Shown: in pieces, positions 10,071-21,709 of the stretch | Layout: each line of letters opens with the position of its first letter | How positions within the stretch are numbered: the stretch's first letter is position 1 | Origin: Lindgomyces ingoldianus | Taxonomy: Eukaryota; Ascomycota; Dothideomycetes; Pleosporales; Lindgomycetaceae | Length of the DNA stretch: 64,000 nt | NCBI RefSeq assembly: GCF_010093535.1 | Contig: NW_022985201.1 | Location: 135,621-199,620 of the forward strand | Direction of reading: 5' to 3' | Translations under genes and position numbers: made by a program | The notes under the pieces: model-generated | The model's input: the letters and a program-made list of their open reading frames with translations, nothing else | What the model was told of the DNA's origin: nothing | Databases searched by the model: none

Positions 10071-11160
10071 TCATGCCGACCACACCATATCAGTACTCAT
10101 TCCTATCCATATTCGGTTTATGTGAATGCCGAATGAATGGTGTGAAGTTACCATATTTGGTGGCCTCAAGGTAGCATATGGTGTCTTCACCTTCATCCTT
10201 TTCCGCATACTTTCGGCCGATTTTGATGTCGATACGGCGCTTATGAATGTCGGTCTTAGAGCGGCTAGGTGGTGGAGAGAAGGCCCTATTGGAATTGCCA
10301 TCTAGAGAGAATTCTATATCGGGCTTGAGTAGATAATCCATTAACCGGTGGGATAGTTCGTGGGAATATATTCGCGAGTGAAGGAGCCAACCTCGTAGAA
10401 GCGCGTGTGCCAATTTGACTGTCGATTTCGCCATGTCTCGATGTTATAGTCGCATATTGCTTGAGCACTTTCTTGGATGCGTTCTAAATTCTCTCCTGGG
10501 TTAAATTTATTTTCTTCATCGTCACCGCCGTCGTTAGGGTCGATAGCGGCATCCCTAAGCTCTTTAAAAGGACCAGGCATTTTCTGTAGCCCTTTGGTTT
10601 TTGGTTTATCAGGCCTGGTAATTCCACAACAACAACTTTTTCATTCCGATTTGTCACCATCACGCACGCTTTAAATATTTCGCCCATAACATTGATCATG
10701 GCAAATTCACGGCATTTGAGAGCGCCAGCATAAGCCTCTTGACAAGATATCAAGCGTTGGCCTTACTGCTAATACAGTCAATACATTCTTCTTCTAAACC
10801 AGCTTTGAGGGCCTCCTCTCCAAGGCGGGCGGCCTCTTGAACCCCGCAAAATTACGTGGCTTGGGAAGATCCATCCATTCACTAGTGTTGAACTGGTGGC
10901 GGTACCGACTTCATTGGATGAAAGAAAAACTTGCTGGTGAAGAAAGCAGATGATCTGGCACCCGTGGCTATGTTGCCTGAGGCAAGACTTCGCTTCCTTC
11001 CATTTTTCATTACTGTCACTTCCTTGGCCCGCATGTTATAAAGTTTGACCTCATCGGCGTTGGTGCTGAAGTCTCTCTTTGTGAGCTTAGTAACGGTGGG
11101 CTTGAGCGGCGGGGGAAGACTATGATTGCTTCGGGTCTGGTTCGACTTCGGAGAGAAAAA
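10071..11160 (-). pseudogene. Decayed gene with SET-domain-like fragment
   Basis: Several overlapping minus-strand frames read like consecutive pieces of one eroded gene: a basic N-terminal stretch (about 10885-11160, ending at a TAG), a helical piece with VQEAARLGEEALKAGLEEE (about 10770-10830), and a C-terminal part at 10090..10434. The last contains YLEATKYGNFTPFIRHSHKP, which resembles the SET-domain core (DATKYGN-x-RFINHSCDPN of H3K9-type methyltransferases). The key NHSC cysteine is replaced (RHSHKPN), and frames shift several times. SET proteins methylate lysines, but this copy appears dead. The alternative is an unrelated lineage-specific gene with more introns than I could place. Confidence 0.4.
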
Positions 11161-11851
11161 TGTTGGGCAGATGTCAACATTGGAGGGGTGGAGGGAGTGG
11201 GGTTTCAGTCATGAAGGGAGTGAAGGATGGGGTTGTATCTCAGGAGGGGCTTGACACCTCTGACGCCATAGCTCGTTCACATAATTTCCCAGACTTCGAA
11301 CGACTGTATTGTAAATAATTGGGTCGCTATAGAAGACATTCACACTATTCCTTTTAATGTTGGTTAAGATGCCGGTGGTAGGAGTTCTCTTCTGCATCAC
11401 TATTCTCTTATAAATAACGGGTAGGATTCAAGCTGGTCAATCACCTTAATTTTGAACCATGACTGGAGACTAGCTATGTAAATCCGTATCGGTTACAGAA
11501 ATGACTTGACGTTTAATTAAAGCCATAGGAAAGTGAGGTACTGAATTGTGGAACAAGTTTCTCTTTGAGACCGAGAAATCGTCATTATTCCGGTCGGCAG
11601 TGAGCTGCGGCGGAGCTCGCGGTGGAATAATATTATGGCGTGAGAGATTGTTTGCTACCACAACTGGTACGCACATGTCCAAAATGCCATGAAACCTTCA
11701 ATACTTTAGAACTAGCGTACTTTTCACGCTATGAGACAATCCTAAGGTCGCGCATCAAGCGAAGTTCAATGTGTGCTGGCAGATCTCTATCCCCCGAAGC
11801 TGGACGTTTCGTGTTGCATCAACTTCCGGGTTAGCCGTCCCTGGAACCATA
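11161..11851. other. Intergenic, nothing recognised
   Basis: No supported gene or repeat. Confidence 0.45.
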
Positions 11852-12478
11852 TTAGCTGTCGAGTTTCTTACTCAGTTCTGACTGACCATTCCACCAATAA
11901 ACCCTCCATTTCCGTCCATCTAAGTCATCTGGCTGAGTCCACCACCCTCCATGATCATATCCGTGCTCTAACAGCATTACACCATCGTTCCCTTCGGAAA
12001 TATTGAAGGACCATCTCGCTGTTATGTAGACACTAGGCCAAGGGGTTCCAGGGTATCCTCGCTTGGCAACTTCCTTTGGTTCTACAATTAAGGAGAGTCG
12101 TGCTGGCTCAGGGTCCCATTGGTAGAACTTGCGGCCAAACAGGATTAGTTCAGCTGTGGAATTCATGAATTCATACCCAGGATTTTGAACAGAGTCTGCA
12201 GTCATGTTGAATTGCCACGGCATTTCTGAAGGGGTGTTATAATATAGGGTCGCTACGAGATCGGTGCTGTCATCCTGCCTTAGAAATTGTAAATCTAGGA
12301 CAGAAGAAGGATCGGTTCTAATCCCCAAAGTGAGTTGCAGCGTTGGAAGTAAGTAATAAGTATCAAAGACTTACGTCCGGATTCGGAAAACATGAGGATC
12401 GGCTTTAGTCAGAGTACATTGGAAACATATGAGGAAAGTGGAGAGGCCAAGTAGCCAAGTCACGACGGATGTCTCCAT
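11852..12478 (-). CDS. Secreted protein of unknown function, Trp-rich C-terminus
   Basis: Two exons, 12375..12478 and 11852..12317, join across a 57-nt GTAAGT...TTAG intron to give 189 residues. The first 26 residues form a clear signal peptide (METSVVTWLLGLSTFLICFQ, ending near TLTKA). Mature-protein features are several N-glycosylation sequons (NMT, NST, NIS) and a tail crowded with tryptophans and glycines, including GGWWTQ and WRVYWWNG. Cysteines are nearly absent after the signal peptide, so this is not a disulfide-stabilised effector type. I recognise no family; a cell-wall or apoplastic protein is an inference from the signal peptide alone. Its promoter side borders the RIP-degraded element beginning at about 12.88 kb. 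Confidence 0.65.
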
Positions 12479-12877
12479 TTCGAACCGAAGAAATAGGTAG
12501 ACCTACCAAAAGGTTGATGATATTCTGTGCTCTTAATAGAGCATTGCCGTCCCGGTTGTTTGGATTCGGACACATTGCGTTCTTGCGGACATCCCGTAGA
12601 ACGAATACGGGTAGATAAATGAAAATTAGGGTAACCAGAATGGTACAGTATGCTACGGAAGGTTACATCTGACACTTTACGCTCAGCAAACCCTTTATTT
12701 CGAAGACCTCCCGCACCAGGGAAGGGAGAGCTGAGTCGAAATCAGAACTCGAGGTTCATTATCTCAGCTAGCTCAGACGTGAGGAGAGAACCGAGGACGC
12801 ACAAACCACCATGCATATTGCTACTCCAAATAGAGTATGGCCTAGGGGTTAGCAGTTTCTAACCCCTGTTAGTAGCG
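12479..12877. other. Intergenic, promoter side of the secreted-protein gene
   Basis: No gene recognised. The base composition drops sharply in GC at the right end, where the RIP-degraded element starts. Confidence 0.45.
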
Positions 12878-13847
12878 TTTCTCTCCTTAGCTGTCTAAGG
12901 GACTTTTATAATTTTTTCTATAAATAGGCCTATTTTAAGAGCATTATAATAGAATTAGATTTATAATATCTCTACTACTATATGTCTAAATAGGCTTAGA
13001 ATTTAATAGAATATAGAGACAAGCTATAGCTATAAAATAGTATATTTTTTACTAAATTCTAACTATTATTAGTAGAGAAAAATCTAAACGCGCGTAAAAC
13101 TTTAACTTATCTATACCCTAATTTTAAATTTATAGTATTACCCTCCTAACTAAAACTTAACAACTAGTAGACTAAATTCCCTAGAATTTTACAAGATCCT
13201 TAATAAAGCTAGTCTAAGACAGCTTTTAGATCTTTAGAGTTCTTAAACAATAGCTAGTTAAGCTGCAGATATAAAGGTAATTACAACATCTCTAGACTAC
13301 TATCTACTAGACTACAGCTTAATAACTAGTAGACTAAATCTTCTAGAATTTTATAAGCTCTCTAACAGAGCTAGTCTAAGATAGCTTCTAGATCTTTAGA
13401 GTCCTTAGATAATAGCTAGTTAAGTTAGAGTAAGTAAGTAATTAAGCTAATTACTTTTATAGCTAAAGCTTAATAACAACATAATAAAATTAGCTAGATT
13501 TTAGAATAGTATAAAAATAAGCTTGTCTTAAATAGGCCTTAAATTCTAATAATAATATATTATATAGTTAGAGAGTTGCATTAAGGTGTAGTTATAGAGT
13601 TATTATAATACCCTATGTAGGACTTAGTAACGCAGTACTTTACTAAATCTTGTTAAAAACAGGTTACAAAAATAATAGAATATAGCTAAAGACTTTCTTT
13701 ATTACCTATTAAAATCTAAGCTAGTTTAGATGTATAGTAGTAAAGCTATAATAATTCTTAGTTAAGCTAGTGTATAGTAGAGGAGGTTTAGATCTATAAT
13801 ATTACCTAAAAAATTACAAAAGTCCTTTAGACAGCTAGGGAGAGAAA
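12878..13847. mobile_element. RIP-degraded DNA element with about 40-bp terminal inverted repeats
   Basis: The block is AT-rich, lacks open frames in all six readings, and is bounded by inverted repeats. Left 12878-12918 starts TTTCTCTCCTTAGCTGTCTA; the reverse complement of 13808-13847 starts TTTCTCTCCCTAGCTGTCTA and continues to match through GGACTTTT-TAATTTTTT. Mismatches are C/T or G/A, as RIP would leave. A target duplication is not clear and no transposase motif survives, so the superfamily is unknown. The approximately 970-bp size fits a MITE or a decayed small transposon. Confidence 0.65.
13150..13426. repeat. Two diverged direct repeats, 162-bp offset
   Basis: A unit of about 113 bp (about 13151-13263) recurs at about 13313-13426. 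Shared strings include AACTAGTAGACTAAAT, GCTAGTCTAAGA and TAGATCTTTAGAGT. Differences are mainly transitions. The duplication lies inside the inverted-repeat element. Confidence 0.75.
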
Positions 13848-14477
13848 GCCTTTCTTATACCCTTATTAGCTAGAGAGATAGGGCTTGCGCTACTAAGGCT
13901 ACTAGCTAGGGTTCCAATTGACTAGCAGGGGCTTGCCCCTGTCAAGGCTCTCTCCCCATCCCGTCTGAGCTTGCTGAGATAAGAGGTTCAAGCTGACTTG
14001 CCTTGTACTAACCCAAATTATCTTTAGCGTGTTTTGGACACACCTTCGGCAACAAATCTTTAGAACTCCCGACAACGATCATTACAAAGCATACACAATA
14101 TATAGGGTATTACCAACAAGAATTTGAATGACTGAGAACCTTTATGACTTGAAATCCCATCGGCTCTTCCTTACGCCTTCATCCGTTCTATCCCGCTACA
14201 GCATCTCAATAAATCACGAGACTCATAGGCTAGAAAAAGGTAATCTATAACTTTACGGTATTGTCTATAACTTCCTCCTTTTTCTCCAGAAGACCAACAG
14301 GCCGCTTTGTAAACTAAATTCACTGACACTCGCTGTTTCTCCTGGAGCAGGTTCTTCTTCTTTTGCTTGTATACTCGCAAAGAGCGAGGGTAGTCGAGTG
14401 GAATATGAACCCATCCTGCGCTGCAGCGCTACTTTAACGAGCTCATTTGCCTTCCACAAAGCTTCCATACAGCTAAT
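13848..14477. other. Intergenic, nothing recognised
   Basis: Contains a small GC-rich palindrome (AGGGGCTTGCCCCT, about 13925-13938) near the element edge but no supported gene. Confidence 0.4.
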
Positions 14478-15494
14478 CTAATAGTGAGAGATACGGTATG
14501 TAGCAACATTGACTCCCTGCGTACAGATTGCAACACTGATATCCAGGAGAGCATCCCAACTCTCTCCCCGCAATCGAATGAACTCATCCATATTCCATCC
14601 ATTATAGTGTCCTGGAATAACTCCTTGTACCAGTTCTAGGGTCGTGAGAAGGTAAATGGGCCGGTGTATTCCTTTCTCTCGATTTCGTGGACCGCACAGT
14701 TGTTCCTGCCGCACACCAAACACGCACGACAGGGTGGACATGTGAATTTCCAAGCACCGAGGACTATTGCTTGGGATATCAGCTGTTCCCTGAATCAGCG
14801 ATTACAGAAACAATGTCCACAAATAGTCTGCGTGGATGGCGGGCTGTGGATTCCCGGCAAATTAAACACTCGTCCTCGAAGCATGGGTCGCTTGTTAGAT
14901 CAGAAACTAAACCTAGAAATTATTCAGGCGGAAGATCTTGAGACGATCGACATATGCTGATGCCATGGGATCCACAATAACGACTTCGAGACGATCAAAG
15001 GCCGATACTTGTCCAAGCTAACATCCTTCTCTTCGACGATATGCAATAGTGTATCTTCTTTCTGTGCGGTAATATGGAGGCGTTAACGCTTGCATCATGG
15101 TTAAGCGCAAGACTAAGAAAATGCTGATATCATGGAAGTATTCGCCAAGGGTACCATGCCCTGTTTCTTCGTAGTATTTTACGGCAAAGTCAAACTGAAT
15201 CTCGGCACCGTCACAAGTCTCTATGTATGTCTTAGTTTTATCTTAATGGTAGTTAAAAGTTGAAGAAATCAGAGCGTGATCCTGTCCGAGTGCGAGAGCA
15301 ACGGCCGAGGTCATGAGGAAATATTTCCTGGTGTCTTCGAAACACACCGCGAAGCTTCTAGGTGTCATTAGCCGGCGTCGTAAGGATATTTTGTGCCAGC
15401 AGGTCGCGCTATACGAAATGGTTGGTACATTCATGTTATGTGGTTTGTGGCCTTCATATTGCCCTCCAGCTAGGAAAAATATCGACTGACTCAC
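14478..15494 (-). pseudogene. Decayed gene with RING-finger remnant
   Basis: Minus-strand pieces read as one eroded protein: CFEDTRKYFLMTSAVALALG (about 15270-15330), then DGAEIQFDFAVKYYEETGHG running through about 15200-14940 with an internal TAG, then zinc-ligand pieces. The last are DECLICRES (CxxC), TICGHCFC (CGHxxC) in a shifted frame with TGA in place of the next cysteine region, and FTCPPCRACLVCG (CxxC). This order is that of a C3HC4 RING finger, the E2-binding module of ubiquitin ligases. At least two in-frame stops could derive from CAG to TAG transitions, and there is one frameshift. It is therefore nonfunctional as read. The flanking upstream part has no recognisable domain. It lies between the RIP-degraded element and the permease. 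Confidence 0.5.
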
Positions 15495-16246
15495 ATTATA
15501 TAGGCTGGAGAGCAGGTGAGATATTCACCGTGGAATTCTCGACATTTCCAATTGAGGTTATATGGAGAAACATTGCTGGAGTAGCTGGATGGGACTGGGG
15601 TCCTCTTGATAACGGCAAGACCCCGGCTGCCGTGACAGATTCAGGGTAAGGTTTTCTCCAATCGGTCGACAGCGATGCAAGCTATTCTGAAAAATATAGC
15701 TCAATCTAGGTTACAGGCTCTAAAGATTCCAGAATGGACATGGACTAGCACACCTCTGGTAGTTACGTGTTTTGGAATTTGGTTCCTGTAACAATGCTTA
15801 CGCAGCGAGATTTAGCTACCATATTGCGACTTAGTTAACGAATGTATCAGATCACGAATACACTGGTAGGCTAGCAAGTAGATACAAACGCTAAATTTAG
15901 AAACCTGAACGGCATCCGTCACAGAATTCTCGGTATTGCCAAAACTCCCCCAATGACTCCGGTAACGTAAACGGAATCATCAGTGCTTCCTCGCCAATTT
16001 AGAATCGAGGCCGAATCAGACCTGCAAACAAGCTAAATTATATCAGAGCTAGCCGTCAGTGTTTGGAACCTACCTGCGGCAACCCTCGAGGAAGCGTGTG
16101 TTTCACTCAATTATGGTCAAATTAGGAATGAGACTGATATGTACCGAGGCAGGAAATGACCCAAGTTCCTCTATTGAAAGCAGATGGCTTGTACTCTGTC
16201 CCCGGACCAGTGGATTCCTTCCACCGACGAAAATCACCCCCACGCA
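15495..16246. other. Intergenic, 3' side of the permease
   Basis: One plus-strand stretch of about 45 codons reads protein-like (for example GWRAGEIFTVEFSTFP at about 15504-15551) but has no start, no homology that I recognise and no continuation. Confidence 0.35.
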
Positions 16247-18118
16247 TCATTCCTTACCATCTTCGTGAACAACGTTCTCGATCTCCACCTTCGGTCCGGT
16301 ATACGTTTTCCTCGCTCTCAGTCCATAGTATGCCATCGACAAAATCACCACTCCGAAATACACGACCAAGCTCCAATTAAAAGTGTGAATCGTCACGGCC
16401 GCTACTGGAGGCCAGAAGCTAAAAATCCATCCTATGAAGCTGTAGATCAAGGCAACAATTGTAATCGGTACCCCCATTTTTCCAAGTCTAAAAGGCCCCC
16501 ATGCAATGTTTGCGGAAGGTGTTGTAAGTCTCCGCCAGAGCATAACGGAAGCCGAAACCATGAAAGAGGAGTAAAAGCCTGCAACAGTAAGGCCAGTCAG
16601 AGCATAGAATGCTGTTGTGCTACCGAGCGGGATGAGAGCAAGGAGCAGAGAAATGAGGGCCGTGATTGCGATTGAGTAGATGGGAAGAGCAGTCCGAGGC
16701 TCGATCCTGGAGACGTATCTGGAAAATGGTACTCCATTTTCCCTTGAAAATGCCCACAGCATGCGACTCGCGGTAGCGATAAGCCCAATTGATGCAGATA
16801 TACCCATCACGAGAATAATAGCCGCCTTTTGTGAAGTCAATATGCGATGGTCGATGATGGGGTGAAGTCATATACATACCAAGACAGTCGTACCACTCAT
16901 CGAATTGGTTATGCTGCCTAGGATGAGAATGAATGGGTATGGGAAAGTTGATGTAAGAATCTCTTCTAGTGGGCCCATGCAAAAGATCAAGGCAATAAGC
17001 ATCGCAAAGCCTGTAAAGCCATTGATGAAGACCGTCAAGATCATGGCACGTGGAATGACAACCGCTGCATTCTCAATTTCCTCGGCTACAACAAACGTCA
17101 AAACTTTAATCACAGAGCTTTTCGGACGGATGTACATACCCATGTGTGTAGCGGCATCAACTCCATTGAAGTTATACATCAGAATCACTGCCCCAACGAG
17201 GATGGACTCTGCGTTCGTTTTAAACCCTCCTCCGTTGATGACCGTATGGAAAACCACGTCGCTAGGAGTTTTAGGTGCCAGATAAACTAAAACAATCAAG
17301 ATGGCAAAGAATCCAACAATGTGCAGGACTAGCACCATGGCCTCAAGCGAAGGGAAAATTCTCCCCAAATATGTTGTAACAAACACTGCGAGTGCAATAA
17401 TGGCATAGAAAATGAGAACGGCATGCCACATCTGCATATTGTAGGAAGGGTAGTTGACCGAAACGATAGTGAGTAGGAGTGTAGCATCAATCCAGGTGGC
17501 CGAGGCAGCGGCAGCTTGCCAGGCAATAGCGGTAATCCACCCCGTAGTATATGAAAGGAAGTTCGAACAACTCTGGGGTGCAAGAATTGCTACCCAGTTA
17601 TACTGGCCCCCAGAAAGGGGAATCCTAGGACACGTTTAGCATGGATTTCTACCACGAGGGTGACAACTCTACGAACATTGACGCCATCTCAGCCATCACC
17701 AAGATCTGCAAGAAAACGCCAAACATAACAACTGGGAAAGCGGCTATAGCGCCAGTCGGCCCCCCATTGATGAGCGGGGGAAGGAGATTTGCAACGGATC
17801 CCTCCCATGTGAGCACTGCAAATACGTCAGTAACCTTGACCAACTCATACTTTGCACTAATAGAATACATACTGAGGGTGCATCCTAGACCAAGAATTGA
17901 GATCAAGCCAAAGTTCCTCTGTTTGTGTCAACTAGAATAAATACACAATGCACTGGAAACCTCACCTTGAACTGCTGTCGCTTTCCAAAGTGAGCTAGAA
18001 TTTGCTCGTCGTTCATCTTGCTAGACAAGTCTTCCACTACGACGGCATTGGCTTGGGCTTGGACTGAAGTCTTCTGCGTCGTCATTGTTTCCAATCGGTA
18101 CTCCCCAGGATCCGCCAT
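16247..18118 (-). CDS. Amino-acid/GABA/choline permease (APC superfamily, fungal ACT family)
   Basis: Five exons (17966..18118, 17873..17918, 17677..17815, 16880..17624, 16247..16825) give 553 residues with a continuous frame; the start is the ATG at 18118. The protein has a hydrophilic N-terminus, FGLISILGLGCTL at helix 1 and a consensus GGPTGAI after it. The signature SGGQYNWVAILAPQSCSNFL is followed by about ten further hydrophobic helices and a short cytosolic tail. This pattern belongs to fungal amino-acid/choline transporters (Uga4/Hnm1-like) that import GABA, choline, carnitine or amino acids at the plasma membrane. The substrate is not decidable. Intron 3 uses an unusual GTTCGT donor with a GCTAAAC branch site; using it restores the family sequence MIPLSGGQ exactly. 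The nearest coding neighbour is the rhodopsin-domain gene, divergently transcribed. Confidence 0.9.
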
Positions 18119-18899
18119 TTTCTCTTTCTCCAAACTTCAGAACAGCCAACGACCTGGAAAGAGTGTACGAGATGGTGTCCAAAGCTAATGTCTTCGCGGA
18201 GGTTTTTTCAATGGTCTTGGTATCAATTAAGAAGCAAGATAACTTACCTCAAATAGAATCGTTTAGAATTGGCGCCCACGTGTTGGATGCTCTCGAAGCG
18301 CGGCTGTAGAACATTTCCCTCCCCTGGGCCCTGCATGAACCAGAACTCCGTTGTTTAGACTCGCATATCGAGCTAAATGATACAATCTAAAATGCCCTGT
18401 CTTTGCAACGCTGACTGGAAGCTGTTAAGGTCCAAGCCCTTCCAGAGAAGGTTCCAAGAACTTTGTTGGTCAATGTCCGCATGCATATACGAAGTATTTG
18501 AGTGTTTAGACAAGGCCGGCATTGCGAGTTGCAGCGCTTCGTGGCACTCCGGTACGGTTGTGGAAGCATTGCATAGATTGTAGGGGAGGGGTTGGATCGT
18601 ATTCCATGCAGGGTTTGGATGTGGATGCGGCAGAACTCGCATCCCTGCGAAGCCGAGCTGACGAGAACCACCCTTCATCCTGCAACATTTTGCGAGAAGT
18701 TTCAATAACGTTTCCCTCCAGCTTGGGCCACGAGCAGCCAGGAAACGGGTTAAGTCAGGTTATGCGTAATCTATTCCATTCATTTGGTAAATAGGTACGA
18801 GTGGGGATGTCCTGAAGGTTTCCCAGCCGCTATTTTGGAAGCGTTGAAGAAACATTTGTGATTCTTTGGATTTCGAAGAAGGTGCATCGTCGAAGCATC
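18119..18899. other. Divergent promoter region
   Basis: Lies between the permease (minus) and the rhodopsin-domain gene (plus). Several short frames exist but none is supported. Confidence 0.5.
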
Positions 18900-20307
18900 A
18901 TGGAGTCTAGCGGAAGCATCGCCACATCTGACCATCTTGGTCCTCAAGTCAATATCGCCGTTTGGATATGCTTCATCATCTCTGGGCTCGCTGCGACAGC
19001 AAAGCTCTTGACCAAGCTGGGGAGATCGCACCGTGACTTCAGGTTCAGCAGCTTGGAACTAGATGACTACTTGATCACAGCCTCCATTGTAGGTCATACA
19101 GGAGAGTAATCTTCCTCAAAGTTGACTGCTAACCATGCGAAGGTTTTTGCCGCTGGCCAGAGCATCACGGTTTCCCAGCAGGTAGAGGCGGGTTTGGGCG
19201 ACCATTTCACGACCCTCACATCTTCGCAGATAGCAAGATACGAGAAGGTATAATCCTTCAACTCGTTGTTATTTAATAGTCTAACATTTGCATAGGCAGG
19301 ATTTGCGGCAGAGTTCCTCTACATTCTCGCGCTCGCGACAGCGAAAATTGCCGCGTTGCTCTTCGCACTAAACCTATCGCCACACTCAAAGAACAAAGCT
19401 GTGATAAATGGCTTGATAGCATTTGTAGGGGCCTGGGCACTGTATGCTTGAGTATCTTGAATGGTCATGGCAGAAAACACTGACTTTGGAGCCTAGTGTT
19501 TCCGTGTTTGGCATCGCCTTTCAATGCAAAGTCCCGCGTACTTGGACTCCTACGTCTGAAAAGTGCTTCAACCAGGTTCGCAATACTCTATGTGTCTCTT
19601 CAGGATGAATCTGATTGCATGTAGCCTGCATTTTGGGCATTCGTCGAAGCCGTGAATGGACTCACGGATGTTGCGCTTGTGACGATTCTCTGTACCATCG
19701 TCTGGATCCTCCAGATCACGAAGGCCAAATTCATGCTACTGTCAGTCTTTGCTGCGCGATCTCTGTGAGTCAAATGCTTCTTCCCCAACGTCGGTTTTGC
19801 GCTAATCTTGGAATAAGGGTGCTTATACCAATCGTCTTTCGCGTCGTGTATATCTTTCGTACTAGCTCCACCCCCGGCTCTCCTGAATGGGACCCTACAT
19901 CGAAAGAGACTAGTGTCGCGATAGCCACCGCGGTTCTCATGAACGCCAGCATCGTTGTCAGCTGCGTTCCATTTTTGAAGCCACTGATGGAACATCTCCA
20001 GCCTGGTTGGTCAACAAGCGATGTGATTCGAGGAGTTGGGTACAACGTTATGTATGGAAAAAGCCAGTTCGAATCTGGCGCATACCCTATGGGCTCTGTG
20101 GTGTCAGGCCAAAGTCGATCCAACGCCTCCGGGAATCGGTCCCAGATCCGCACTCAGAGCTTAACATCACTGAATCCTACTGGGACCGCTGCGTATGCGG
20201 AAAGGACGGCATCACCTATGGGTGGCCTACCGTTGAAAGGCTCGGTCATACAACGCACAGATGTCTTTCACGTTGAGTCGCGGCATGGCTCTGAAGCGAA
20301 TGGCTGA
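18900..20307 (+). CDS. SAT4/PTH11-like rhodopsin-domain integral membrane protein
   Basis: Six exons (18900..19088, 19143..19247, 19296..19441, 19497..19575, 19625..19764, 19818..20307) give 382 residues. Seven hydrophobic segments can be seen: VWICFIISGLAATAKLL, the ELDDYLITAS region, FAAEFLYILALATAKIAALL, a VGAWALVSVFGIAF segment after CxNQ-type loops, DVALVTILCTIVWILQI, VLIPIVFRVVYIF and ATAVLMNASIVVSCVPFLKP. The motif order (Lx(E/D)DY near helix 2, CFNQPAFWAFVEAVNGLTD before helix 5, C-terminal polar tail) is that of the fungal rhodopsin/SAT4 domain family related to PTH11. PTH11 itself is a receptor-like protein for surface sensing; most family members are uncharacterised. No CFEM domain is present at the N-terminus. 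Ser/Gly-rich tail. Confidence 0.85.
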
Positions 20308-20947
20308 CCCCTTTCGTAATGAATGTGATAGGGAATGCAGTACGCTAGGTTTGAGAAACGTGGAAAGGTCGAGGTTCAAATGGAGTGCTGTACCCAAACA
20401 CTTAGATTTCTTGTAGAATATATTCATGTCCAGTTATATTCATCTAAGAGGTGATCACGGATTCGCGCCTGCAAGGGCAGGGTCCATTCGCGTTCACCAA
20501 ATCGTAAAAGAACGCAATCGATTAAAATAGTGCTCAAAATGCTCAAAATGCTCAAAATGATTTCTACCATCTGGAAATCCATATCCCGGCTAGTTGAAGA
20601 TTTTAATGGTGCGTTCCCACTTCAGTGAAGACTTGCAGAAAGAGTGCATGTCGCTTAAACCTGGCACAAACGCACAAGGATAACAGCCGCATATGATCAC
20701 GGGAACCGAGCAACGAATAGTTTGTCTACAAATGGCAGTGGGACGAAAAATGCTGGTATCTCGCTGGTTTCATCGTATTTATGGGCTGAGTCAATGTTTC
20801 CCAGAGGTGATTTAGAAGGATAACTGGCACAGAGAACGCTCCCAAACCTATTCTGTGATAAATCTCTCTATTCTAAAACTACCTTCTCTATCCCAAAGGC
20901 CCCCATACATGAAATATTAGTCCCACACACTTCGAACGTATCATAGA
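20308..20947. other. Intergenic
   Basis: No gene seen. Contains a perfect three-copy 9-bp repeat (unit TGCTCAAAA) at 20531-20557. Confidence 0.5.
20531..20557. repeat. Three tandem copies of a 9-bp unit
   Basis: TGCTCAAAA is repeated three times without mismatch. Confidence 0.85.
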
Positions 20948-21709
20948 ATGCCCCTCGCACTTGGAATACCCACAGACGATGAGTTTCAAGTCTTTGTCCC
21001 TATGATGTTCGAAGCTATGGGCGGACGAAGCGAGTTCGTAAATGCAGTCTGGCCGGATGGACACACGAAGGAAGGGCAAGAGATGTCAGTCCAGCGGTTC
21101 CTCTTTCTGAAACAGATCGACCCATCCACAAGGTGGTCCAAAGTCACCGACACGGATACAGGAGAGATATTAGGAGTCGCGCAGTGGAATGTTTATGAAG
21201 ATGCAAAACCTCAGGAGATGATCGTTGATGGACCCCCTGGAACCTGGAAGAATGATGACGAAAAAGAGTTTGCTCAAGAGATTTTCAAATCCTTCATGGA
21301 AGAGCGGTGGAAGTTTATCCGAGAAAATGACCTCCCAATTATTGGTACATGTCACAATTAGAAGTATATGTTAAGTAATTACTGACTTGGCATAACAGCA
21401 CTCAACATCATGACTGTAGCTCCTAAGCACCAGTATCAAGGGGTCGGCACACTTCTTCAAAAGTGGGGAACAGATCTTGCCGACAAGATTGGAGCAACTG
21501 TAAGTATTTCCCTACATAAATTTTAATTCAACGGAGCCTGACATCTTGTTCCTATGCAGTGCATTGTCGAAGCCACGGTAGAAGGGCGCTGGCTTTACGA
21601 AAAAGGTGGATTCGTGGTTCAGCGACACCACCTACTAGAAGTTCCTCAGAAGTTTCAAGGTCGACAGCAGCAACGCATATTCTTCATGACAAGGCCAAGG
21701 CGCTCTTAG
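20948..21709 (+). CDS. GNAT-family acetyltransferase
   Basis: Exons 20948..21344, 21399..21499 and 21560..21709 give 215 residues; introns of 54 and 60 nt. The C-terminal half carries the acetyl-CoA binding pattern of GNAT enzymes, LNIMTVAPKHQYQGVGTLL (motif A, QxxGVG), followed by the helix LLQKWGTDLADKIG and the EATVEGRWLYEKGGF strand typical of motif B. The N-terminal 130 residues form the usual extended fungal lead (MFEAMGG...VWPDGHT). Such proteins transfer acetyl groups to small amines or proteins; the substrate is unknown. Cytosolic, no targeting signal. It lies about 0.6 kb before the candidate RiPP locus and could be a tailoring enzyme, but that is speculation from proximity only. 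Confidence 0.88.

Noticed and set aside
10484..10753. 89-codon minus-strand frame
   Set aside because: Overlaps the decayed SET-like gene in a different frame and shows no domain.
15504..15649. Protein-like stretch on the plus strand
   Set aside because: No start, no splice partner, no recognisable family; listed only as intergenic.
20060..20085. tRNA-like TTCGAATC string
   Set aside because: Lies inside a coding exon of the rhodopsin-domain gene with no cloverleaf around it.
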